This document shows, piece after piece, positions 1 to 7,858 of a stretch of 10,319 nucleotides of DNA (position 1 is the stretch's first letter; each line of letters opens with the position of its first letter). A program made the translations under genes and the position numbers. The stretch is taken from positions 1 to 10,319 of the forward strand of contig VKHC01000660.1 of NCBI GenBank assembly GCA_015143735.1, in the 5' to 3' direction. Below the pieces are notes generated by a model that worked only from the letters and a program-made list of their open reading frames with translations, ran no database searches and was not told where the DNA came from. This DNA comes from Synura sp. LO234KE. Taxonomy: Eukaryota; Sar; Synurophyceae; Synurales; Mallomonadaceae.

Positions 1-57
1 CCATGCATGATCGTCCGCCCCCGCTATGTAGCGGCTCGCTTTTGCGGTCGGCGGAAG

Positions 58-71
58 TACGTAGCTACGTA
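58..71. repeat. 14-base perfect palindrome TACGTAGCTACGTA
   Basis: A self-complementary sequence nesting TACGTA and GTAGCTAC. GTAGCTAC recurs at 9387-9394. It could be a dimeric protein-binding site or chance; nothing nearby ties it to a gene. Confidence 0.7.
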
Positions 72-84
72 TAAAAGAGAACCA

Positions 85-113
85 CTGTACGCGGACCGTG
101 TACAGGGGTCCGC
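85..113. repeat. Two overlapping, mutually exclusive hairpins
   Basis: CTGTAC (85-90) pairs with GTACAG (100-105), and GCGGACC (91-97) pairs with GGTCCGC (107-113). The arms interleave, so both cannot form as ordinary hairpins at once. Forming both as a pseudoknot would leave connecting loops of 0, 2 and 1 bases, which is sterically poor. Confidence 0.55.
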
Positions 114-249
114 TATTGCGGTGGTGGCTATTGTTGTTCCGCTGCAGGCGGAGAGAGCGACGATAGCTACTGGTGGCGGCGTGCTGGTTCCTCTGTAGTG
201 GTGGCTTCCACAATGATGGCAACAATGGTGGCGTGCGTTCAATACTACA

Positions 250-640
250 AAAAGCGCCCGAGTGCTACAACAATAGAAAATTGTTAGTAGTTAATCCGTT
301 GTTAATAAGGACAGACTGATTTCTCATCGCATTCACTACGACTTTGCACTTCATTTCTTTTCTCGTCATCAGCTTCCGCAACTAGTGAGGAAGATTTCCT
401 CATATTCATTATTTCCTTTTTCTCAACACCCTTGTTGCTTTTGCTCGTTTTCCTTCTGGGCTCCATTTTGGTGGAGATAAAGGATTAATAAATCCTAAAT
501 TTATCAAGAATTCAATATTTCTTTGTAAATTTGATTCTCTTACTTCTGAACTTCTCTTGGGGCTCCTATAACGCTTTAGATTACTCATACTTTTAGATTA
601 GTCATACCACTTGTTAACAAAAATAAGAACGTTTTAACTT
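250..640. other. Non-coding stretch, nothing recognised
   Basis: AT-rich sequence with T- and C-rich tracts around 340-440. I see no open frame of note, RNA gene or clear repeat. Confidence 0.6.
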
Positions 641-810
641 ACAAGTGCGCCATAGCGGTAACTCAAAATACTGTCGATCCGCCGTTGAGGTGCCTCGGTA
701 GGCGGTAAGCCACTTTAGCGGTGTCTTAGCGTTACTCTATAGTGGTGTTCTACATCGGAACGGCTAGAGTGCCGTCTATAGTGGAGTCGCAGACCGCGGT
801 AGATTGTTAC
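640..810. repeat. Cluster of degenerate TAGYGG / GCGGTR motifs
   Basis: TAGCGG occurs at 653 and 716, and TAGTGG at 740 and 779. The exact 10-mer TCTATAGTGG is present at 736-745 and 775-784, 39 bases apart, and again at 3740-3749. GYGGTR-type words lie between them. The pattern suggests a decayed tandem repeat or an array of binding sites, though the period is irregular. Confidence 0.4.
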
Positions 811-1100
811 ACAGATGTCGATAAGCGATGGGGAGGAGAATAAACACCAAGACGTTATCTTTTCATTACAAGCATCATTATACCAGTAGGAGCGTGCCTT
901 CCGATCCCTCCTACAAACTTCGGCGTTCAAAACGGCGATCTCTCCCGAACCTCTCTCGGGATCCTTGTCGATTTCTTTGCGCCTCCTCGCTCTTATCGGC
1001 GGCTCCACGTGTCATTCTGTATCGGTTAGCTACCGTTTTGTGTCGTGAACGGCATCATCCGGCTCCTGCTCTATTCCTCTGTGTTGGAGATTAAACCTCT

Positions 1101-1199
1101 TCTCCGGTTGTAGGCGCGCACTTGGAGCTCCCCACTCGGTTACGGTACTTGCAAGTCGGTTGATAGGGAGAAGTTTGTTCGGTGGGGGGGGGGTGCGAC
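1101..1199 (-). repeat. Dispersed repeat, copy A (reverse orientation)
   Basis: Read on the - strand this begins CGCACC with a run of ten C, continues CACCGAACAAAC, contains the palindrome ACTTGCAAGT, then the 22-base block CCGT-A-ACCGAGTGGGG, and ends ACCGGAGA. The same order of elements occurs at 9508-9610 on the + strand; the 22-base block (1124-1145 here) matches 19 of 22 bases. Both copies read LAS-x-VTEW-x-AP in the same frame. I do not recognise the repeat family. Confidence 0.5.
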
Positions 1200-1415
1200 T
1201 CTTTTTCACTCTTGGGTTATTACTTTTTTTTACTTTGACACGATGATACCTCCCCGTAATTAACATTACAATTTTCGAGAACTAGTAGATGCAGGACAGA
1301 ATCATGAAGGGTTCAACCAAGTTGAAAGGACTGTAAGTATGAATTTGAATTTTTGGTAAATGCTATGTGGAAGAGCCTTGAAGTGATTATCAAGGCAGGA
1401 CCTCCCATCGCAAAC

Positions 1416-1497
1416 AGCGCCACCACTACAAACCTCGTCGTGTTCAAAATATCTGTAGTGCCACCACCACGAACCTCGTCGTGCTCTATATTTCAGG
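1416..1497. repeat. Diverged tandem duplication, 41-base period
   Basis: Units at 1416-1456 and 1457-1497 share GCCACCAC and AACCTCGTCGTG. Over their first 30 bases 26 match, and all four differences are transitions. The last part of each unit is AT-rich and poorly conserved. Confidence 0.7.
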
Positions 1498-1522
1498 ATG
1501 CAGAAATTGATTCCCTTAGGAT

Positions 1523-1540
1523 GTGATAAAGTTTTATCAC
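1523..1540. repeat. Near-perfect palindrome GTGATAAA-gt-TTTATCAC
   Basis: Eight-base arms separated by two bases. The right arm runs directly into TCACGTGA (1537-1544), an 8-base palindrome containing the E-box/G-box core CACGTG. A compact pair of inverted sites like this can be a dimeric transcription-factor target, but no gene start is evident beside it. Confidence 0.65.
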
Positions 1541-1578
1541 GTGACCGAGGCGAATCATCACCAGCCACTTTTTTTCTT

Positions 1579-1601
1579 GTCATGAGATCTTTTCTCATGA
1601 C
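1579..1601. repeat. Nine-base inverted repeat with five-base loop
   Basis: GTCATGAGA (1579-1587) and TCTCATGAC (1593-1601) are perfect reverse complements around TCTTT. It is the longest perfect short-loop stem I found in the window and sits 38 bases past the palindrome at 1523-1540. Confidence 0.7.
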
Positions 1602-1821
1602 CAGGATCAGAACTTGATTGGGAGCGCCGAGGAGAGAAAACTTACCAAAGGGCTGCGGTACGACTCAAAGTACTGAAGATAGGGAAAGCGCACTGTGCAT
1701 AGGATTTTGTCGGGGATGCTCTGCCCTTTCCGGTGAGGCCAAGTGCTGGCGAAAATCGTGTAGTTAATATAGAAAGAAGTATAGGGAAAAGTCTAAATGC
1801 TAATCAACAGGACCAAATTAT

Positions 1822-1861
1822 CCACTCCCTACCTGCCAAATGGCAAACCCTTTGGAGCGCC
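1822..1861 (+). repeat. Dispersed repeat, partial copy C
   Basis: Bases 1822-1850 align without gaps to 9542-9570 with 23 of 29 identical. The shared part includes TGCCA-aa-TGGCA here against TGCCA-ac-TGGCA there. After it this copy lacks the ACCGAGTGGG block and goes straight to GAGCGCC. It is short, so this call is tentative. Confidence 0.35.
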
Positions 1862-1869
1862 TAAGTTAG

Positions 1870-2800
1870 TAAACGGCGACGTCCCTGATAAGACAGAAGA
1901 GTACTCTCGCACCACCGGTCAACGGCCTTGGAAGAGGTAACAAGGAAGAGGTGTGGAGACACAGAGTCAACAGTACCATATGCTGGGTGCGCGGGTTGTT
2001 CAAACCCGGACCTCCTCCTCAAGGGCGGATGCTTGTGTACTAACTCTTCTACTTGTTGAATGGTTCGAAAATATAAAGAAATATAAATGAAGAGTGTGTC
2101 CAGAGAATGAAGACCACCACTTTTAGTGCGAGGGCAGGGGAGAAGTAGGGAGCAAAAGTATGAATGGAAAGAGTACCTAGAACCCCGACACCCTCCCGCG
2201 ACGAATGTAAGAGCAATAGCAAATGCGCAGATTTATTCTCAGATGAACCCCTTTCTTGGGGTTCTTCCTGCGCTTATGCTGAAACGCACCAAATTCCGAT
2301 CAACTGCGGTCAAAACCTCCATCTAGGGTGGGTTAATCATCGAGTACAGGGAACTTCCTACGCAATCGCAACACCAAATTACTCGACACTGTCCGTCTGA
2401 TTAGAGAGAAAATATCCGAGAAGTCCTCTGTAGGAATCCTTTATTGCTAATTTTTGCAGATAATAAAGCCTGTTCTCCGTATAAGTTGACTCTGTGGAGT
2501 GGATTCAAATTGGCATTCGTCTACCGCACTTGTTATAGGAAAGCTGCTTGATGCACTCAAATCTCGACGCATCTTTATTTAGCCATACGTGAATTAAGGC
2601 CTCTATGTGAAAACGGAAGCGACCGTGCGAACACCCCACTGCATTGGAAACTTTGTCGGGAATAGATTGCTGAGCTTCGTTTGGACAAAGAACTCCACCA
2701 GCGTGACATCGTTGAATTGAGGAAGACTCAAAATTCGCTCTCAGATTTGAGATTCTCGATTAGACAATAGAGTAGCCTGGCGTTGCTTTTCCAGTTAGGT
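1870..2800. other. Non-coding stretch with small hairpins only
   Basis: CGGGTT-gttca-AACCCG lies at 1992-2008, and GAACCCC-tttctt-GGGGTTC at 2245-2264. Open frames of 66 and 78 codons at 2126-2400 overlap in different frames and resemble no family I know. No gene is supported. Confidence 0.5.
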
Positions 2801-2813
2801 GCGGGAATCTTAG

Positions 2814-3152
2814 AGAAATTTCTTGTTCGCCATCATTTATTATCATGCAAGATTACTAAAAGTTGGATGGTTGACTATCGTGAGTGAGGTGAAAATTCGG
2901 GCAAATTATCGTCTGGTGAAGTTTCGATCAGCAATGGCTGCTGAGAATTTAACATTTAATCCCAATCTGAATGGAGTTGGTTAGCTGATTAGACACAAGC
3001 CTACAGCATTAGGGAAGCGCGGAACAACCAGAAGTTTTGCGTCCGCTCAGAATCAGCAACTTCTTGAGCTCCTTGTAGAGCACACAGTTAAGCCGGTTCA
3101 TTTCTCTGAACCCAGGCGTTCAAGTAGTTTGTATGGCACACGCTTACTTTAA
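2814..3152 (+). other. Frame with a single internal TAG, coding status unlikely
   Basis: One + strand frame runs 112 codons with only one stop (TAG at 2982-2984) before TAA at 3150-3152. The second half includes the mildly protein-like stretch QNQQLLELLVEH. I recognise no homology, and a frame this open is expected by chance somewhere in six frames over 10 kb. Confidence 0.1.
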
Positions 3153-4620
3153 TGGAGGCTAGAATTCCATCCTTTGCAAATTAGCACACTGTCCGGGTTC
3201 GTGTTTAGAATGCCGGCTGGTCAAACATTTCAACCTTCCTAGAAGCATTTGGAGAATTCATAGATTTAGGCTGCTTGTAAAATTAATATTAATTTATTAA
3301 GAGAAATTGAAAAATTATTATCTCAGGGAGCTGATGGAGGGCCTATTAACAATGTTTGGTCAAGTAGTGCAAGATCTCCTGAGAGGTAAGATTCTTGGGT
3401 GAGGTAGGAACAGAACATGGACAATGCGATGGTGTACGTTGTAACTAGGCGAGTTCGTCCTGCCGTTCGCAACAGCTCTGGAGAGAGAGAGGTTTGGAGA
3501 TCAAAAGTACTTAGTGAGCGATGATCTCAAAGTAAGACAATCATCTGGTTGCGAAATTCCTCGTCCTATTCAATTTACCGTAGGCCTCTAAGAGATTCTA
3601 CTAGAAGAACACGCTTGGGGTGGGTTTCTTGGCGTGAACTTCTCCCTGGTTCTCAGTAGCGCAAAGCACATATAAGGTGATAAGTAGGTAGATCTCCGCA
3701 CCTAGTTATGGCCAAGTGTAGGGTTGACAAGCCGGAATCTCTATAGTGGTATGAAAATACGAAAGTATTGCTCTGGTAATAACCCAAAAGGAGAAGAGCA
3801 TTGGGCAGGGAAGGTGATAGAGAACCGACAGTGTGGAGAATGTGATTTGGGGGTGGGCAGAGACCACTCGCAGCACTTCCACTTTTTCTAGGAAAGATAA
3901 CATGGTTGTCAGGAGGGGAGAAGAAAGGAAGTTCAATTCGGTGTGGACATTATAAAATGTGACCCGAGACACCTGCTGCGGTTCTAAGCAAAAACTCATT
4001 TAAAAACATGACTCCAACTGTCAACTGGACGAAGGTATACTTTAGGAGGGGTGACCAAGGATTGGATTGATTGAGTATGGGGAGCGGCGAAGCTTATTAG
4101 CTGTAAGGGTGGCAGGGTTAACAGCCTGGACGGATCGAGGTGAGGAGTTGCATGAAAGTGTCATGAGGGCTTGTACAGGCTCTTGCGCCCTGTGGCACAC
4201 AACTCTCCCATTCAAACCGGTTTGGTCTCCATTTTCGCAAGTAGGCGAGTGACACAATAATAACCGTACCAACCGAGGAACACAGCGCGTGTTCTAGACC
4301 AAGCACTAGTTGTACGCAAGATCTCTTGCATTCGGACCTCCTCAGCTCTCACTCAACAACAGAAACAGCGGCAATATAGGGAGTGCAGCGGAGGTCGTAC
4401 TAGCAGCTACAGAGTTCACAGGAAGCAGATCTCCGGAACAGGTTCCCCCCGTTTTTGTACTCCCCAGCAACCCTAGCACGTGAATGAGCGGAGACTTCTG
4501 CCTCTTTCGACGCCGGCGTAGACCACAAGTGTAATACACCCTTCGTCCCCGTTTAGACCTGCGGCTGCCGGCAAGGGCGCGGAGGGAATCGCTACGCTGG
4601 GAGCATTCTCCATTGTTTCT
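3153..4620. other. Non-coding stretch, no gene supported
   Basis: Short overlapping open frames on both strands at 3706-3999 and 4042-4306 compete with one another and show no recognisable motifs. The only repeat noted is TCTATAGTGG at 3740-3749. Confidence 0.5.
3280..3295. repeat. 16-base perfect AT palindrome AAATTAATATTAATTT
   Basis: Fully self-complementary and the longest perfect palindrome seen. It consists only of A and T, where chance palindromes are more likely, and lies in DNA without a recognised gene. Confidence 0.6.
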
Positions 4621-4628
4621 TTTAAGTG

Positions 4629-4754
4629 CCCCCCCCCCATGATTATGGGAACTGGGGACATCGTTGGTGACTAGTATCGTAATTTGAGTAAGGTCCTTAA
4701 AGCTCCTTACGTGTGGACACAGGACTTGCCACTTCGTGCATATTGGGGGGGGGG
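4629..4754. repeat. Ten-C run and ten-G run 106 bases apart
   Basis: C10 at 4629-4638 and G10 at 4745-4754 are complementary, but flanking bases do not extend the match. A small GTAAGG/CCTTAC inverted repeat (4688-4693 and 4705-4710) lies between them. Another G10 occurs at 1184-1193 in repeat copy A. Confidence 0.6.
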
Positions 4755-4759
4755 TGATG

Positions 4760-5900
4760 TTCTTCACGACGACGAAAATCAGCTCATAATTCGCGCTGTC
4801 ACCCTGCTGATCTTTCCTTCGTTAGAAACATTCTTACTATATTTGAATTTCGTCAGAAGTGGTATTGTAATTTATTGATTGGAGCTCTTCTGGCACATGA
4901 TTTGTGTCACCGGCAAAAAACATATCTCAACCTTTACCTACTCCAATTCTGAGTGATTTTGTCTCAGCTTTTGCCAACGTGGTCCTACACAACTGTGATT
5001 TATGCTCTTCAAGCTATAAACTCCATCGCGTATTCAAAAATTTTGAAAATATTCATTTCCGTCAACCACCTCAAAATATTACCTCCTCGGGTCATTTTTT
5101 TTTGTAAAGTCTCATTTCTAATGAGAAGAAATTAGCCATTACTGAAAGAGGGCATAATTTTAGCTTCAATCCGAACCACCTTATTGATGCGGAAGGAAAC
5201 TCAGATAAGACTAAGGATCGCGCTTGGAGTAATATTCTAAGAATTTCCCCCCTCCAGCCGACACAGTAGCTCATCTGTAAACTCAAATGATTGTGCTGGG
5301 CTTTCTTTCGATTTAGCGACACGAGTACATCAATTATTGCTTGAGCCTGAATAGGTCTTCTCTGCGTCATAGCTTCCATCGGATTTTTTCTGCATTTCAC
5401 GAGGACACGCAGAATATTCTCTCCTGACTTATGCTCCAAGTGCTGCATCTCAAACCTTGCTCGAGTTCACGGAACCACCTGAAAGAAGAGCAGCGGCGTC
5501 GAAGAATTTTCTGGTCGACGGTAAAACTGACTTACTACTTAACTAAAACTAGACAGAGAAACTGGGTATACTCTACCAGAAGGCATCGCAATGCTTATAG
5601 TTCCATCGCGACCTATACGCTTACAGCTCTGATCTATATACTCCAGGCCCACAGCTCTGAACTATTGTGATAAAATATTCTCTGTCGACATTATCGCGAC
5701 AGCTTTTTCCTGAAGTAGCGTGGGCAGACACTTACTTTCATTCCGGATTTGTTCGGCTGCCCTCCTTGATCACGGCTGGATGCTTACGCTTCCCAAGCTT
5801 TCAATTAAATGCCGAGTTCCCGTCGATGGTGAATGCCCTCCACTCATCTCTGACCTTCTGCTTTGCCATCTGCCTGTAGTACTGGACGTCTTAATCTTTT
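4760..5900. other. Non-coding stretch with scattered short open frames
   Basis: The longest frame is 118 codons on the - strand (5448-5092), with no recognisable domain and a low-complexity lysine end. An exact direct repeat ACAGCTCTGA occurs at 5623-5632 and 5651-5660, 28 bases apart. No gene is supported. Confidence 0.45.
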
Positions 5901-5921
5901 GGTTTCTGGTCTGTGTTCATT

Positions 5922-6551
5922 ATGAGTCAACTAGCAGAACCTGAAAGTGAGAAGCTAGAGGGGCAGATTCTTGCAGTATGGGGTTTTTCTGAGTTTTTTC
6001 TTGCCAATGTGGAGAGTGAGTCAACTCCCAGGTGGCATCGTTTTGGACAAAAAGACTTCGCTGCATTCACCTTTTCCACGTGATATCTATACGACTCCTT
6101 TACGACTTTGCCCTCTGCCTTGTCCGGTCAAAACCACTCAATTCTGTTCGTTAAACGCAGGCGACACAGTCGTGGGAAGTTAACGGAGTGCTTTCACTTT
6201 CCATTGGTGGTCCAGTTCTTCCCAACGGTTTCTCCGGTAGTTGAAGTCGCTCCTGTGCCGCACCGGCGACCCTCCGGCAAAGTGGTGAAGGAGACGAGGA
6301 AGTGGTGGTTCGATATAGCTTTGATCATGTCTTTGATTAGGAGCCTTTTTCTCGCTCCTTCAATCATTCTTGTCATCCTTCTTTGCATACATGCATTCAC
6401 ATCCACCAGCACTTGTGCTGGTTCCTCCTCAGTGTGTTGCTTTTCTTCTATTCGATCACTTTGCTTGTGGTGTTTTCCCCACCAATTGACTGCCCTGTTG
6501 GTGTGCTCTTCTTGCCATCGTAGCCACCGACGTAGTAGCATATTAGCGTAG
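5922..6551 (+). pseudogene. Weak hypothetical reading frame broken by one TGA
   Basis: An ATG at 5922 opens 53 codons (MSQLAEPESEKLEGQ onward) ending at TGA 6081-6083. The same frame then stays open for 155 codons to TAG at 6549-6551. The second part holds a hydrophobic, membrane-helix-like stretch (ALIMSLIRSLFLAPSIILV) and then a Ser/Cys-rich tail. About 208 codons with one stop is more open than most of the window. I recognise no family, and the opposite strand also has a 115-codon frame here (6541-6194). A short intron removing the TGA, a decayed gene, or chance are all possible. Confidence 0.15.
6405..6422. repeat. Near-perfect palindrome ACCAGCAC-tt-GTGCTGGT
   Basis: Eight-base GC-rich arms with two central bases, the same 8-2-8 geometry as the palindrome at 1523-1540 but unrelated in sequence. 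In RNA the loop would need to open slightly. It lies within the weak reading frame at 5922-6551. Confidence 0.65.
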
Positions 6552-6709
6552 TTGTGGGAGAGGACTTGTCACCGCGAGCGCCGAACTTGCAATTCATAGC
6601 CCCCTCTCCGTGCATCCTCTCGGTGCTACTACGGGGCTCTCAATACTGTTCATGGGAGCTGTTTATTAATGTGGAACACCCCTGTCCATTTACTTAACTA
6701 TCTGATTTT

Positions 6710-6715
6710 TTTATT
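6710..6715 (-). terminator. Possible polyadenylation signal AATAAA for the LPMO-like gene
   Basis: AATAAA is read on the - strand about 215 bases beyond the TAG stop and 78 bases beyond the TAA of the downstream extension, so it could serve either end of the protein. A second copy lies at 6667-6662. Such hexamers are common by chance in AT-rich DNA, and many protists do not rely on this signal. Confidence 0.25.
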
Positions 6716-6792
6716 CCACTAATCTTTGGGCTATGACTCAAAAAACAAAATAAAACTCATCCGACCTTAGGCGACATTAAAAAAATCACAAT

Positions 6793-6930
6793 TTACCAAG
6801 AGGGGGTACAGAGGGCACGGCATGTATATATACATTCATCCTCGTCAGATGAACCACCAGGTTCACGGCTATTGCATTGTATTTGGCTGACATAAGGACA
6901 CGCACATCCAAGTACTATTGTAATCCATGG
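6793..6930 (-). other. In-frame cysteine-rich open extension behind the LPMO-like stop codon
   Basis: Immediately after the TAG at 6933-6931 the exon 3 frame stays open for 45 codons, to TAA at 6795-6793. The extension begins PWITIVLGCACPYV and contains six cysteines spaced C-x-C-x7-C-x13-C-x3-C-x3-C, with an acidic GGSSDEDE stretch in the middle. An even number of regularly placed cysteines fits a small disulfide-bonded extracellular module. It could be used by stop-codon readthrough, belong to an ancestral longer protein cut by a nonsense change, reflect a base error, or be chance 3' UTR. I recognise no domain family in it. Confidence 0.35.
6822..6835. repeat. 14-base perfect palindrome ATGTATATATACAT
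   Basis: The sequence equals its own reverse complement. It lies in the 3' region of the LPMO-like gene, inside the open extension, where it encodes part of the CIYTC stretch. About 0.6 perfect 14-base palindromes are expected in 10 kb by chance, so it is only mildly notable. Confidence 0.7.
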
Positions 6931-7858
6931 CTAGCAATCAAAGTTATCGTACAAAGTAGAATAATTCGCCGGAAGATCTTGCAGCCAGCCGTTTTTCCAC
7001 GTATGAAACTCGTCCCCATAGAATAGAGAAGGAATATGAACATATGGCCAGTCGGCAGGCTGGGAATTCAGTGGGAAGCTTTGTATAGGAGTGTTCCCGG
7101 TAATTGTTACATCCGCGCAAGAATGATCTATGTCCGGGATTTGAGAAAAAATATGATTGAATACCATATTGTTAGATCAATAAGATTCAAGCTAGCTTAC
7201 AGTTGCTAAAACATTCATTATCTTGGACACATACTTTATCATTTGGTGCCCCGAAACAAGTCTCACGATTTGGGTCTGTGCTTCCCTTACATGCTGCGTC
7301 ATACGCGTTATAAAAGCAAGTTTCTATCCCGCATTTAACGGATTTATCTGTCATTATGTACAAAAGCTGCAGGGAGCACTTCGGACATTTGATATCGGGC
7401 ATGAATAATGATATCTGATATGGAGTATAGGTATTTTCAACATAAGGAACCGGATTAGATGCATCATTGTGGGGTATATGATCCAGTAAGACAAGTCGAA
7501 TCTTTTCTGAGGAATCTAGAATTGCGATTCGAAATGGAGACCCTCTGTGAGAGATAGACTCCTCCCACTTCAATGTTATCCATCCGGGTCTAATGAGTGT
7601 AACCGCATGAGCGCCCCACTGTCCAGATAGAGGACCACATGCCGCGTACTAAAGAAAATAGAGAAGCGATAATAAATTGAGACAGAAGAAGTTTCGGGCA
7701 CAATACATTAAGACCTTGTTGCCGGTGTTTTCAAAAACAATATGTTTTCCATTCGAGTCCATCGAATCTCTGGGTTCTGGGCACTTCCAACGAGCATGAC
7801 TATGAACATGGACGACTATTTGTGCTAGGGCAACTAATATCACGCTCAATATTACCAT
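6931..7858 (-). CDS. Secreted lytic polysaccharide monooxygenase-like protein, three exons
   Basis: Exons are 7858-7715, 7648-7201 and 7127-6931 (stop TAG 6933-6931), giving 262 residues. Residues 1-20 form a hydrophobic signal peptide; cleavage after HVHS would leave His21 (HARWKCPEPR) as the mature N-terminus. An N-terminal histidine is the hallmark of copper histidine-brace LPMOs. His82, in WEESISHRGSPFRIAI, sits where the second brace histidine is expected by analogy with the W-x-H pattern of AA10 enzymes; His105 and His108 (LLDHIPHND) are alternatives. Further blocks are CGPLSGQW (52-59), DIKCPKCSLQLLYIMTDK (133-150), CFGAPND (179-185) and QPADWPY (220-226). The mature part has twelve cysteines (26, 52, 136, 139, 154, 159, 168, 179, 188, 194, 201, 262), an even number that fits a disulfide-rich secreted fold. 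One N-glycosylation sequon lies at Asn252. Known of the family: copper-dependent oxidative cleavage of polysaccharides outside the cell. Inferred: activity and substrate here, since I recognise the family from memory only. Both splice joins keep frame. Confidence 0.85.
7128..7200 (-). other. Intron 2 of the LPMO-like gene, 73 bases, phase 1
   Basis: The donor is GTAAGC after AAC T, and the acceptor is CCGGACATAG before ATCATTC. A CTAAC branch-point-like motif and a T-rich tract lie inside. The split codon becomes TAT (Tyr198), so the junction reads CFSN-Y-HSCADV. Without splicing, exon 2 would stop after CFSNCKLA. The canonical GT-AG borders and the even final cysteine count support this join. 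A non-canonical junction giving Cys198 cannot be excluded. Confidence 0.75.
7649..7714 (-). other. Intron 1 of the LPMO-like gene, 66 bases, phase 0
   Basis: On the - strand exon 1 ends AAC AAG, and the intron starts GTCTTA, a weak donor. It ends in a pyrimidine-rich tract (CTATTTTCTTTAG) before TACGCGGCATG. Removing it joins NTGNK to YAACGPLSG in frame. Reading through instead adds a hydrophobic tail and hits a stop at 7651-7649. The join is inferred from frame and family-like sequence; no transcript data were available. Confidence 0.8.

Larger units (their letters stand above)
1..250. repeat. GGT/GGC-rich low-complexity region
   Basis: GTGGTGGCT occurs at 121 and 198, and TGGTGGCG at 171 and 226, in alternation but without a constant period. 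Both strands carry open frames of 60 to 70 codons that simply mirror this composition. Neither looks like a gene. Confidence 0.5.

Noticed and set aside
1987-2010. T-arm-like hairpin around GGGTTGTTCAAACCC, possible tRNA
   Set aside because: The loop and stem do not line up as a tRNA T arm (TTCAAAC would leave an unpaired stem), and no acceptor, D or anticodon arms are found around it.
2245-2264. GC-rich hairpin as a bacterial-type terminator
   Set aside because: No T-run follows, no gene ends here, and the DNA appears eukaryotic.
2814-3152. 112-codon frame with one TAG as a pseudogene or evidence of TAG reassignment
   Set aside because: Such a frame is expected by chance in this much sequence, no homology is recognisable, and it gives no independent support for reassignment.
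4342-4767. 141-codon - strand frame as a gene
   Set aside because: It spans both homopolymer runs, overlaps another open frame on the same strand and one on the other, is rich in Arg and Ser, and has no recognisable domain.
5092-5448. 118-codon - strand frame as a gene
   Set aside because: No motif or splice context, and the region has several equally open competing frames.
6194-6541. 115-codon - strand frame as a gene
   Set aside because: It is antisense to the slightly better + strand frame and shows no recognisable motif; most likely a shadow.
6860-6985. A third intron in the LPMO-like gene (GTTACAAG to ACAATAG, about 71 bases) that would remove the TAG
   Set aside because: It would delete the protein-like C-terminal stretch and Cys262, then run into another stop after a short, unconvincing tail.
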